A stretch of DNA of 45,520 nt from Bacteroides caecigallinarum (GTDB lineage: Bacteria; Bacteroidota; Bacteroidia; Bacteroidales; Bacteroidaceae): the NCBI RefSeq assembly GCF_021531075.1, contig NZ_JADYTJ010000025.1:1-45520 (forward strand), written 5' to 3'. Below the pieces are notes generated by a model. It searched no databases, was not told the origin of the DNA, and saw nothing but the letters and a program-made list of their open reading frames with translations. Both the position numbers and the translations under genes were made by a program. Below, one piece after another: positions 1 through 8,220 of the stretch. Numbering within the stretch: the first letter of the stretch is position 1; each line of letters starts with the position of its first letter.

Positions 1-338
1 CTCATAGACACAATCGGTAATCCTGAAATATCATTCATAATAAAGAAATTATCATCCATACCAATAAACGTATTTATTGCATATTCCCCTTCATCAATAG
101 CAGCTATAAGAGATTCTCCCTCACCAAAATTAAATTCCGTACTATTTGAGCTATTTTTATCCACGAAAAAGATTCTCACTGGATAATCAATGTCCAAAAT
201 ATCACCATTAGAATTCTTATGAAATTTAAAATAAACATTAAACTTATCACTATCACCATCATCCAAAGTATATTTACTGCATGCTACCAAAAGCAATAAA
301 GGCAATAAAGCAATTATAAAAAATATATATCTTTTCAT
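1..338 (-). CDS. Surface lipoprotein, 3' part cut by window edge
   Basis: The minus-strand frame opens with ATG at 338 and stays open to the window edge, giving 112 codons. The start is MKRYIFFIIALLPLLLLVAC followed by SKYTLDDGDSD: a lipoprotein signal peptide with lipobox LVAC. The acidic residues soon after the cysteine are typical of Bacteroidetes lipoproteins exported to the cell surface. The rest has alternating beta-strand character (YPVRIFFVD, then GEYAINTFIG), reminiscent of the first domain of FimB/Mfa2-type fimbrial subunits, but this is too short to assign. It is divergent from the M28 lipoprotein gene. Function unknown; the lipoprotein call is secure, the fimbrial suggestion is a guess. 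Confidence 0.7.
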   Translation of the reverse strand, partial: MKRYIFFIIALLPLLLLVACSKYTLDDGDSDKFNVYFKFHKNSNGDILDIDYPVRIFFVDKNSSNSTEFNFGEGESLIAAIDEGEYAINTFIGMDDNFFIMNDISGLPIVSM

Positions 339-470
339 ATCGAATATAGATTACTTATAGAATATATAACTGTCAATTAACTTATTATACTATATTGACA
401 TTAAAAAAAATAACATGCGCATCGGTATATAGCTTATTTAAAGACATAACCAACTAAAATAAGTATAATT

Positions 471-500
471 TTGCCAATAGCACAAAACTGTTTACCTTTG
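471..500 (+). promoter_or_regulatory. Bacteroidetes-type promoter for the M28 lipoprotein gene
   Basis: A -7 box TAccTTTG lies at 493-500, with TTG at 471-473 exactly 19 bp upstream. This matches the Bacteroides sigma-ABfr consensus (TTG, 19-21 bp, TAnnTTTG). Predicted transcription start is near 507, 18 nt before the ATG at 525. A second TAatTTTG at 466-473 overlaps the -33 element. Confidence 0.6.
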
Positions 501-524
501 CAAAAGATCATTATATATGTAAAT

Positions 525-1532
525 ATGAATATATTAGGAAAAATTCTATCAGGCTCACTAATCATAATCTACGCTGCGTCTGTTACAGCATGTGGCAGTA
601 GCAAGAAAAGCGATACTACGATTACTAAAGAAGAAGCTGCAAGTGACATACAAGTACCAGTTTTTAATGCCGATAGTGCTTATCATTACGTAAAGTCACA
701 AGTAGATTTTGGTCCTCGTGTTCCGAATTCTGATTCACATAAGAAATGTGGAGATTATCTCGCATCAGAACTTGAACGTTTTGGCGCAAAAGTATATAAC
801 CAGTATGCCGATTTGGTAGCGTACGACGGTACATTACTCAAAGCACGCAATATCATAGGTGAGTACAATCCAGAAGCAAAGAAAAGAGTTATACTGTTTG
901 CGCATTGGGACAGTCGTCCATATGCAGACTGCGACGAAGAGAAACATCACCATACTGCCATAGATGGAGCAAACGATGGTGCCAGTGGTGTAGGTGTACT
1001 CCTTGAAATTGCCAGACAGATTCAGAAGCAATCCCCTGCAATAGGTATAGATATTGCATTCTTCGATGCCGAAGATTATGGTATTCCCGAATTCTATCAG
1101 GGAAACTATAAGGCTGACACATGGTGTCTTGGTTCGCAGTATTGGGGAAGAATACCTCACGTATCAAACTATAAGGCTCGCTACGGAATACTTCTGGATA
1201 TGGTGGGTGGCAAGAATGCTACTTTCTATTATGAAGGATATTCACAACGCACAGCCAATAATATAATGAAAAAAATCTGGAATGCAGCCCACGAACTTGG
1301 CTACAGCAATATTTTCATAAAAGAAAAGGGTGGAGAAATAACCGACGATCATATTTACGTAAACCGTTACAGACAAATTCCTTGTGTAGATATCATTCAT
1401 TACGACATAAACAGCAATACAGGATTTAATCCTACATGGCATACCATAGACGACACTATGGATAATATAGACCGTACCACCCTACAGGCAGTTGGTCAGA
1501 CTGTACTCCAAGTAATTTACAATGAAAAATAA
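525..1532 (+). CDS. M28-fold glutaminyl-peptide cyclotransferase, lipoprotein
   Basis: 335 aa. The frame is open from 471, but the ATG at 525 gives MNILGKILSGSL...VTAC, a lipoprotein signal with lipobox VTAC, and places the start just after a good promoter, so 525 is chosen. The body is an M28 zinc-hydrolase fold: HWDSRPYAD near residue 130 (zinc His), DGANDGASG (bridging Asp), FFDAEDYG (Glu/Asp) and HTIDDTMDNI near the end (zinc His). Spacing and the single-zinc layout fit animal-type glutaminyl cyclases, which in Bacteroidetes are membrane-anchored periplasmic enzymes making N-terminal pyroglutamate on exported proteins. An aminopeptidase role cannot be excluded. sufE follows after 18 bp and is probably co-transcribed. 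Confidence 0.85.
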   Translation: MNILGKILSGSLIIIYAASVTACGSSKKSDTTITKEEAASDIQVPVFNADSAYHYVKSQVDFGPRVPNSDSHKKCGDYLASELERFGAKVYNQYADLVAYDGTLLKARNIIGEYNPEAKKRVILFAHWDSRPYADCDEEKHHHTAIDGANDGASGVGVLLEIARQIQKQSPAIGIDIAFFDAEDYGIPEFYQGNYKADTWCLGSQYWGRIPHVSNYKARYGILLDMVGGKNATFYYEGYSQRTANNIMKKIWNAAHELGYSNIFIKEKGGEITDDHIYVNRYRQIPCVDIIHYDINSNTGFNPTWHTIDDTMDNIDRTTLQAVGQTVLQVIYNEK

Positions 1533-1550
1533 CATAAAAGTAGAATAACG

Positions 1551-1976
1551 ATGAAAACAATAAACGAACTTCAGGACGAAGTAATAGAAGAATTCAGCGA
1601 CTTTGATGATTGGATGGACAAGTATCAGCTTTTGATTGATTTAGGAAATGAACAGGAGCCACTTAACCCAGAATACAAAACAGACCAAAACCTCATTGAC
1701 GGTTGCCAGAGCCGTGTATGGCTACAAGCTGATATGGAAGACGGGAAAATAATATTCCAGGCAGAAAGCGACGCTTTAATAGTGAAAGGTATTATAGCTC
1801 TACTTATTAAAGTTGTGTCTGGACATACTCCTGACGAAATATTGGAGTCTGACTTATACTTCATCGAAAAGATTGGACTGAAAGAACACCTTTCGCCTAC
1901 ACGAAGCAACGGACTTCTTGCAATGGTTAAACAGATGCGTATGTACGCATTAGCTTTCAAGGCAAAGAACGCTTGA
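1551..1976 (+). CDS. sufE: SufE-family sulfur acceptor for Fe-S cluster assembly
   Basis: 141 aa, the usual SufE length, single domain. The active-site cysteine lies in the motif LIDGCQSRVWL (Cys52), which accepts persulfide from the SufS cysteine desulfurase and passes it to the SufBCD scaffold. The C-terminal GLLAMVKQMRMYA helix is typical of the family. No other suf genes are in the window, so it is separated from its partners here. It follows the M28 gene by 18 bp and ends shortly before a strong terminator, so the two form a short transcription unit. Cytoplasmic. Confidence 0.92.
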   Translation: MKTINELQDEVIEEFSDFDDWMDKYQLLIDLGNEQEPLNPEYKTDQNLIDGCQSRVWLQADMEDGKIIFQAESDALIVKGIIALLIKVVSGHTPDEILESDLYFIEKIGLKEHLSPTRSNGLLAMVKQMRMYALAFKAKNA

Positions 1977-2037
1977 CATAAAGGAAACTTTTACAAAAAA
2001 AAGAAAAAGAGTTTAATAGTGCCAACCTTAAAATAAT

Positions 2038-2086
2038 CATCCGCCGCATTATCCGGAATCCCGGTAATACGGCGGATGTGTTTTTT
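2038..2086 (+). terminator. Rho-independent terminator after sufE
   Basis: A 9-bp perfect stem CATCCGCCG (2038-2046) / CGGCGGATG (2070-2078) has an inner CCGG/CCGG pairing in its loop and is followed by TG and six T (2081-2086). It also sits just beyond the 3' end of uxaC on the other strand, where the tail is less T-rich, so it mainly serves sufE. Confidence 0.85.
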
Positions 2087-2096
2087 ATATCATCTC

Positions 2097-3503
2097 TTAA
2101 AGATTCAGATAACTCTTTGCATTGCAATAGCAGATATCTTCTATCATACCTTTTATTCTTCCCATTTCCGATTCTGGAAGTATTCCGTTCACCACGTCAT
2201 TACCAATCATATTACACAATATTCTGCGGAAATACTCATGACGAGGATATGAAAGGAACGAACGCGAATCGGTAAGCATACCAACAAAACGGCTCAATAA
2301 TCCCTGTTCCGACAATGCATTCATCTGGCGTAGCATTCCTCCCATCTGATCGTTGAACCACCATCCTGAACCGAACTGCATCTTACCAGGGACACTACCG
2401 TCCTGATAATTAGCTATCATCGCTGCCACCATATCATTCTCGGCAGGATTAATATTATATATAATTGTCTTGGCCAGTTTTCCTTCAGAATTCAGACGGT
2501 CGAAAATCTTCACCATAGCCTCTGCACATCTGAAATCACCGATAGTATCAAAGCCTGTATCAGGACCAAGCTTAGCCATCATCTTTGAGTTAGTGTTACG
2601 CAAAGGTCCGTAATGATACTGTTGGGTCCATCCGGCCTCGGCATTCATTTCGGAAAGAATAATCAATAAAGCTGTTTGGTATTTTGATTTTTCTTCTTTT
2701 GTCAATTCATTTCCACCATATACTTTATCGAATATTGCAGAGATTTCCGACATAGTATAATCTGCAGCAGGTATATCCGCAAGACCGTGGTCGGCTAGTT
2801 TACATCCGTGCTCGGCAAAATACTGATGACGTAATTTCAAAGCCTCAACCAAATCGTCAAACTTGGAGATTGTCACACCACTAGCCTGTGAAAGTTTTTC
2901 CAGATATGCTCTGTATTCGGCTGCTGTAGTGATGTTCATAGCCTTGTCAGGTCTCCAAGTAGGAAGAACCTTAACTTCGAAACCAGAATCTGCAATCGCC
3001 TTATGATACTCAAGTGTATCAATCGGATCGTCAGTAGTACATACAGACTCTACATTATATCTTTTCATCAGTCCGCGAGCCGAGTATTCAGGAGTAGCAA
3101 GCAATTCATTACACTTGTCGTATATCCTTTTTGCCGATGCAGGATTCAGGGTTCCACCTATACCGAAAGCTGTCTTCAATTCAAGATGAGTCCAGTGATA
3201 AAGCGGATTGCGCAATGTATATGGAACTGTTTCTGCCCATTTCTCAAATTTCTCCCAATCGGAAGTTTCCTTACCTGTGATATACTTTTCATCTACTCCA
3301 TTAGCACGCATCGCACGCCATTTGTAATGGTCGCCGCCAAGCCATATCTCGGTGATGGAACTGAATTTATAATCATCTGCAATCATCTTCGGATTAAGAT
3401 GACAGTGATAATCTATGATAGGCATCTTTTCCGCATGTTCATGATACAACATCTTTGCCACATCACTCTGCAGAAGAAAATCTTCGTTTATAAAATCTTT
3501 CAT
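2097..3503 (-). CDS. uxaC: Glucuronate isomerase
   Basis: 468 aa from the ATG at 3503; a TTG three codons upstream is less likely, because family members start MK-F-(D/E)-E-(N/D)-FLLQ as here. UxaC isomerises D-glucuronate to D-fructuronate and D-galacturonate to D-tagaturonate in the cytoplasm. The metal-site motif IDYHCHL is near residue 35, and conserved blocks include TDDPIDTLEYH, LPTWRPDKA, IGDFRCAEAM and MLTDSRSFLSYPRHEYFRR. Amidohydrolase-like fold, expected length. It is the last gene of the uronate cluster, 12 bp after the transporter. Confidence 0.95.
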   Translation of the reverse strand: MKDFINEDFLLQSDVAKMLYHEHAEKMPIIDYHCHLNPKMIADDYKFSSITEIWLGGDHYKWRAMRANGVDEKYITGKETSDWEKFEKWAETVPYTLRNPLYHWTHLELKTAFGIGGTLNPASAKRIYDKCNELLATPEYSARGLMKRYNVESVCTTDDPIDTLEYHKAIADSGFEVKVLPTWRPDKAMNITTAAEYRAYLEKLSQASGVTISKFDDLVEALKLRHQYFAEHGCKLADHGLADIPAADYTMSEISAIFDKVYGGNELTKEEKSKYQTALLIILSEMNAEAGWTQQYHYGPLRNTNSKMMAKLGPDTGFDTIGDFRCAEAMVKIFDRLNSEGKLAKTIIYNINPAENDMVAAMIANYQDGSVPGKMQFGSGWWFNDQMGGMLRQMNALSEQGLLSRFVGMLTDSRSFLSYPRHEYFRRILCNMIGNDVVNGILPESEMGRIKGMIEDICYCNAKSYLNL

Positions 3504-3515
3504 ATTAATCAATTA

Positions 3516-5003
3516 TCAAATTTCAATTATCTTATATTTCGGAACAAGTATCTTTATCATTATCCAGCTGAACAGATAAGCTACTGAAGCTATAAGGAAC
3601 ACTATCATATAGCCGGCATGAATACCTTCGAATCCCATGAAAGCCATATTCGTTTCCTTTGAATAAGTAAACAGGATACCTGAGCCCTGATTGAACAGCA
3701 AGCTGCCGATACCACCAGCCATACCACCGATACCTGTAACTGTTGCCACAGCCGATTTAGGGAACATATCGCTCACTACCGTATAAGTATTGGCACTCCA
3801 GCTCTGATGCGCTGCACCTATTATACCGATTATGATAATAGGGAACCAGCAGGATATATTTCCGAGCGGTTGTGCAAAAAGTCCGAGCAATGGGAACAAA
3901 GAGAAGATAAGCATAGCACGCATACGTCCTGCGAACGGATTCATACCAAGGCGTGTGATAAACACGGTAGGCAGATAACCGCCAATGATGGAAAGCATTG
4001 ATATCAAATAAAGAGTAAAGATAAGCAGCATACCCATAGTAGAGTCTGAACTGTATCCGTAAACGTCTTTCACATAAGCAGGTGCCCAGAAAAGGAAGAA
4101 CCACCACACACCGTCAGGAAGACAACGTCCGAATATAACAGCCCAAGTCTGACGGAAAGTGAAACATTTCCACAAGCTGATACCCTTCTCCTTTTTCTCT
4201 TCTGTTGCAGGCTTTGCAGTCTCAGAAGCTTCTGTCAGACGATCCTGCTCGATATATTCCAGCTCAGCCTTGTTTACCTTCTTCTGCTTTGACGGAGTTT
4301 CATACATTCTCACCCAAAATCCCATCCAGAAGAAACCTAAAGCACCGATGATAAGGAATGACATTTCCCAACCCATATAACGTGCTATGACAGGAATGGT
4401 GAAAGGTGCGAGCAAGGCACCAAGCTGTGCTCCGGCATTGAACACACTGGTTGCGAAAGCACGATCTTTCTTAGGGAAATATTCTGCAGTTACCTTAATG
4501 GCACAAGGGAAGTTTCCAGACTCTCCTACTGCCAAAATTGAACGTGCAGCAAGGAAAAGCCATATACTAACAGTCGATACACTCCATATCACCGTTCCTA
4601 CTGTTTCGGCCGCCTCGATAGCTTCACGCGCTCCTTCGAAAGTGAAAGCCCATGTACCTGTAGATATTCCGGCAGTAAGTATTCCACAGAAAGTGTGAAG
4701 ACAGGCACCTACAGACCATATACCTATAGCCCACAGATAACCTTTCTTTGTTCCTATTTTATCCACAAACTTTCCTACGAAAAGCATGCTTATCGAATAA
4801 AGAATAGAGAAGAATCCGGCAATTGTTCCGTAATTAGCATCAGTCCAATTGAATTCTGGAGCTATAAAGTCCTTCCATGTAAGTGAAAGGACTTGACGGT
4901 CCATATAGTTTATCGTTGTGGCAATAAATAACATAAGACATATCGTCCAGCGATAGTTCGTCATTTTCATTCTATTATCTTGTGAATTCATGGCATTATT
5001 CAT
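3516..5003 (-). CDS. MFS hexuronate transporter (ExuT-like, ACS family)
   Basis: 495 aa, about 12 membrane segments. The N-terminal signature TTINYMDRQVLSLTWKDF and the VGESGNFPCAIK motif are typical of the anion:cation symporter family to which hexuronate/proton symporter ExuT belongs. It is longer than E. coli ExuT (about 430 aa), with an extra loop between segments 3 and 4 (around GILTAGISTGTWAF) and a charged central loop (KKVNKAELEYIEQDRL, EEKKEKGISLWKC). Its place between uxaC and uxuA makes glucuronate or a related uronate the likely substrate. The start may instead be one of the two downstream in-frame ATGs; 5003 leaves 6 bp after uxuA. Confidence 0.88.
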   Translation of the reverse strand: MNNAMNSQDNRMKMTNYRWTICLMLFIATTINYMDRQVLSLTWKDFIAPEFNWTDANYGTIAGFFSILYSISMLFVGKFVDKIGTKKGYLWAIGIWSVGACLHTFCGILTAGISTGTWAFTFEGAREAIEAAETVGTVIWSVSTVSIWLFLAARSILAVGESGNFPCAIKVTAEYFPKKDRAFATSVFNAGAQLGALLAPFTIPVIARYMGWEMSFLIIGALGFFWMGFWVRMYETPSKQKKVNKAELEYIEQDRLTEASETAKPATEEKKEKGISLWKCFTFRQTWAVIFGRCLPDGVWWFFLFWAPAYVKDVYGYSSDSTMGMLLIFTLYLISMLSIIGGYLPTVFITRLGMNPFAGRMRAMLIFSLFPLLGLFAQPLGNISCWFPIIIIGIIGAAHQSWSANTYTVVSDMFPKSAVATVTGIGGMAGGIGSLLFNQGSGILFTYSKETNMAFMGFEGIHAGYMIVFLIASVAYLFSWIMIKILVPKYKIIEI

Positions 5004-5009
5004 TATCTT

Positions 5010-6191
5010 TTATACTATTCCGTTTTTCAGTTCATCTTCCACCACAGCCATCATACCTTCCACCTGTCCGAGGGCAAGCATACGTCCGTGGAATGAATAT
5101 CCTGCGTTGTAACCCTTGTCTTCGTCGCCTAGCATCATACGTCCATGGTCAACACGCATCGGCAATCCCGGGTTTTCCTTTTCGAATATTCTGATAAGGT
5201 CAATCAGATGTCCGCGACCAGACAGATGAGTACTTTCAATAAAGTTACCGCCAGGCATAGCCGCTGTACTGCGCAAATGTACGAAGTGTGTACGTTTAGC
5301 AAACTTCTTTGCAAGTTCACGTGTATCGTTATGCTCTCCTGCACTCAAAGAACCTGCACAGAAAGTCAGTCCATTGTGAGGATTGTCAACAGCATTGAGG
5401 AACCATGCTATATCTTCTTCGTTTGTTACTATACGAGGCAATCCAAGAATCTGGAAAGGAGGATCATCTGGGTGTACACACATATTCACACCATATTCCT
5501 CGCATACAGGCATTACAGCAGCAAGGAAGTAACGCATGTTCTCACGCAATGTATCACGGTCAATTCCTTTATAAAGTGAGAGAAGACGCTTAAATATAGC
5601 TACAGGGTTCTTGTCACCTTCACGAATATTACCGTTTACGAATCCTTGAGTCTTAACAATGATAGCATCGATAAGCTCATCTTTTTCTGCTTCTGTAATA
5701 ATCTTGTCAAGTTCTTCCACCTTGCGAAGTTCTTCTTCCGAATAGTCTTTCTCCGCTCCTTTGCGCTGAAGAATCTTTACATCGAAATATGCAAAACGCA
5801 CCCTGTCGTAGTACAATGAACTTGTACCGTCAGCCCAAGGATGCTGCAAGTCTGTTCTCACCCAGTCAATAACCGGCATGAAATTGTAACATACAGTCTT
5901 TACTCCGCATTTACCCAAATTGGCAAGGCTGACTTTATAGTTTTCAATAAGCTGGTCACGTTCAGGACCTGCATATTTGATAGCCTCGCATACAGGAAGA
6001 CTTTCCACTACCGACCATCTCAATCCGTATGATTCGATATATGATTTCAAATCATTGATAGCCTCAACAGTCCAAATCTCACCGTTTGGAACATCATGCA
6101 AGGCTGTTACTATTCCTTCTACTCCTATCTGACGCAGCATGGAAAGAGTAATCTTATCCTTCTTTCCAAACCATCTCCAAGTTTTTTCCAT
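5010..6191 (-). CDS. uxuA: Mannonate dehydratase
   Basis: 393 aa, starting MEKTWRWFGKKDKI; an extra ATG sits directly upstream at 6194. UxuA dehydrates D-mannonate to 2-keto-3-deoxy-D-gluconate in a TIM barrel with a divalent metal. Family blocks seen: GIVTALHDVPNGEIW, WSVVESLPV, CYNFMPVIDWVRTDL, MCVHPDDPPFQILG (metal His region), FCAGSLSAGEHND, HFVHLRS and MRVDHGRMM. It is downstream of the SDR, across a 140-bp gap containing a long inverted repeat, and 6 bp before the transporter. KDG kinase and aldolase are not in the window. Confidence 0.95.
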   Translation of the reverse strand: MEKTWRWFGKKDKITLSMLRQIGVEGIVTALHDVPNGEIWTVEAINDLKSYIESYGLRWSVVESLPVCEAIKYAGPERDQLIENYKVSLANLGKCGVKTVCYNFMPVIDWVRTDLQHPWADGTSSLYYDRVRFAYFDVKILQRKGAEKDYSEEELRKVEELDKIITEAEKDELIDAIIVKTQGFVNGNIREGDKNPVAIFKRLLSLYKGIDRDTLRENMRYFLAAVMPVCEEYGVNMCVHPDDPPFQILGLPRIVTNEEDIAWFLNAVDNPHNGLTFCAGSLSAGEHNDTRELAKKFAKRTHFVHLRSTAAMPGGNFIESTHLSGRGHLIDLIRIFEKENPGLPMRVDHGRMMLGDEDKGYNAGYSFHGRMLALGQVEGMMAVVEDELKNGIV

Positions 6192-6210
6192 CATAATGTT
6201 TACTTTTTTA

Positions 6211-6292
6211 GTTACGAGTTGACAAGTTAACGAGGTTTAGCTTCGCTGACCGTTGGTTCCATCCGGATGAACCAACGGTCAGCGGAGCTAAA
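6211..6292. repeat. Long intergenic inverted repeat between the SDR and uxuA
   Basis: Two 24-nt arms (6236-6259 and 6269-6292) are reverse complements at 23 of 24 positions, around a 9-nt loop that contains ATCCGGAT. Neither side has a T-run, so it is not a classical terminator. The left flank (6211-6235) is a run of GTTACGAG / TTGACAAG / TTAACGAG-like units; degenerate copies of the complement follow the right arm. In the minus-strand transcript it would be a very stable hairpin between the SDR and uxuA, possibly setting mRNA stability or relative expression. Confidence 0.8.
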
Positions 6293-6334
6293 GCCTTGTT
6301 TCCTTGTAACTGAAGCCTTGCCAACTAAATATAA

Positions 6335-7150
6335 TTATACTCCACTGAATGCACTGAATCCACCGTCGATAGCCAATGTTGCACCAGTAATAAAGCTTGC
6401 AGCATCACTGCAAAGGAACTGTACAGACCCGTTAAGTTCCGAAATATCCCCAAAACGTCTCATAGGAGTCTTGGCAATAACCTTCTGACTGCGTTCAGTA
6501 AGCGAACCGTCTGGATTAATAAGGATAGCACGGTTCTGATTTCCGATAAAGAATCCCGGAGCAATTGCATTTACACGGATCTTTTCGCTAAACTTGATAG
6601 CCATTTCCTGTGCAAGCCAACGAGTAAAGTTTTCTACAGCACTCTTAGCCATAGAATATCCAGGTACGCGAGTGATAGACTCGTATGCAGCCATTGAAGA
6701 TACATTTACGATAGCTCCACTCTGTTGTTTAGCCATGATTTCACCAAATACCAGACATGGATAAACAGTTCCATAAAGGTTTAGGTCTACCACTTTATTA
6801 AGGTCTTCCACTTTCATGTCGAATATATTCTGGTCAACAGTCAATGTACCTCCAGGAATATTACCACCGGCAGCATTGATAAGGAAGTCTACACGTCCCC
6901 ATTTTGAAAGCACTGTATCTTTTACAGAACGAAGGCTCTCTATATCAAGCACATTACATACAGTACCTGCAACATCTTCGCTTATAGTTTTCAAGCGTTC
7001 CAACGCAGCATCTACTCTGTCCTGATGCGCACCAATAATTATAACTTTAGTTCCGGCCTTCAACAAACCTTCAGCTATATTACTTCCCAAAACGCCGGAA
7101 CCACCTGTCACAACGGCTACCTTTCCGGTAATATCAAACATGTTGTTCAT
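6335..7150 (-). CDS. SDR oxidoreductase, probable fructuronate reductase (D-mannonate oxidoreductase)
   Basis: 271 aa short-chain dehydrogenase. The nucleotide-binding TGGSGVLGSNIAEG is at the N-terminus, followed by NAAGGN, the catalytic Ser in NVSSMAAYES and the YSMAK pair, and it ends with the C-terminal DGGFSAFSGV. The cluster has isomerase, dehydratase and transporter but no classical UxuB, so this SDR most likely reduces D-fructuronate to D-mannonate, the only missing step between UxaC and UxuA. It is first in the minus-strand cluster. The fold is certain; the substrate is inferred from context. Confidence 0.85.
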   Translation of the reverse strand: MNNMFDITGKVAVVTGGSGVLGSNIAEGLLKAGTKVIIIGAHQDRVDAALERLKTISEDVAGTVCNVLDIESLRSVKDTVLSKWGRVDFLINAAGGNIPGGTLTVDQNIFDMKVEDLNKVVDLNLYGTVYPCLVFGEIMAKQQSGAIVNVSSMAAYESITRVPGYSMAKSAVENFTRWLAQEMAIKFSEKIRVNAIAPGFFIGNQNRAILINPDGSLTERSQKVIAKTPMRRFGDISELNGSVQFLCSDAASFITGATLAIDGGFSAFSGV

Positions 7151-7178
7151 ATATATAAGTTTTAAATTTTTCCAAACG

Positions 7179-7186
7179 CAAAAATA
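7179..7186 (-). promoter_or_regulatory. Candidate -7 box of the uronate cluster
   Basis: The minus strand reads TATTTTTG here, matching TAnnTTTG, about 29 nt upstream of the SDR start at 7150. No TTG stands at 19-21 bp upstream, which fits a promoter needing an activator such as the divergent AraC protein. Confidence 0.4.
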
Positions 7187-7234
7187 CTACAGAAAGACAT
7201 ATATGGATATACATAATTTTGCAAGATATTTACG

Positions 7235-7242
7235 TATATTTG
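7235..7242 (+). promoter_or_regulatory. -7 box of the araC-type gene
   Basis: TATATTTG at 7235-7242 matches TAnnTTTG and lies 27 bp before the ATG at 7270. A second TAatTTTG lies at 7214-7221. No good -33 element is seen. Confidence 0.45.
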
Positions 7243-7269
7243 CACCTAGAACAAATCTTATAATATACA

Positions 7270-8139
7270 ATGAAAAAGATATTAAACGAGCAGTTATACA
7301 TATCAGATTCAAATCCGATAAAAGCAAGGTCATATAATTACAAATCATTTACTTACCCGTGGCATTTTCACGGAGAATACGAAATGTTATATGTAGAAAA
7401 AGGATATGGACAATGTATAATAGGTGACAGTATTATAGATTATTCGGACGAAACTCTATTACTGTTTGGGTCAGCACTGCCACATTGTATGAAAAATCCT
7501 CCTGAATATGATAAAGACGATAATTTAAGAGTTAATGGGACAATAATACAATTCGAAAAAGATTTCATGCAATATTCATTTACTCACTATGTACAATTCA
7601 TAAATATAAATACACTTCTAAATGAATCAAACCGAGGCCTAAAAATATCAGTAAAAAACAAACAGGAAATTTCATTATTGTTAAAACAAATACCGGGAGC
7701 AGAAGGAATGGAACAGATAATACTTTTTCTTAGGTTACTACAAGAACTTTCGTTGATTAAAAAAAGAGAATTTGCGGCATCTCCAAACTATAATCCTGTA
7801 CCTGCAGAATTCAAAAATAAAAAAATAGAAAAAGTTGTAGCATATATCAACAAGAGATATACAGATAATATAACATTAGATGAGATATCATCATACGCAG
7901 CTATGAATCCGTCTGCCTTTTGCAGATATTTCAAAGACAATACAGGAAAAACACTAAAACAATATATTACAGACATGAGAATCGGTTACGCCTGCAAACT
8001 TTTGGCAGACGACCGTCTTAATATTTCAGAAATAAGTATAGAATGCGGCTTCGACTCTGCTGTACATTTCAACAGATGTTTTAAAAGTGTCACCAGTGTT
8101 ACTCCTACTGAATACCGCAAAAAAATTTTAGAACTATAA
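7270..8139 (+). CDS. AraC-family transcriptional regulator of uronate use
   Basis: 289 aa. The N-terminal cupin sensor (roughly residues 15-90; FTYPWHFHGEYEMLYVEKGYG carries the His-Phe-His pattern) is followed by a linker and two C-terminal helix-turn-helix units (residues about 185-285: ITLDEISSYAAMNPSAFCRYF and LNISEISIECGFDSAVHFNRCFK, then TPTEYRK). It is divergent from the glucuronate cluster with 119 bp between starts, so it most likely controls that cluster in response to a uronate or a pathway intermediate. The ligand is not deducible from sequence. Confidence 0.88.
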   Translation: MKKILNEQLYISDSNPIKARSYNYKSFTYPWHFHGEYEMLYVEKGYGQCIIGDSIIDYSDETLLLFGSALPHCMKNPPEYDKDDNLRVNGTIIQFEKDFMQYSFTHYVQFININTLLNESNRGLKISVKNKQEISLLLKQIPGAEGMEQIILFLRLLQELSLIKKREFAASPNYNPVPAEFKNKKIEKVVAYINKRYTDNITLDEISSYAAMNPSAFCRYFKDNTGKTLKQYITDMRIGYACKLLADDRLNISEISIECGFDSAVHFNRCFKSVTSVTPTEYRKKILEL

Positions 8140-8220
8140 TATTCAATCCTGCCAATACGTTTAACCCAGATTTATATTGTAACCAAGTTAGTCATGACTT
8201 ACCAAAATCATTCAACCATT

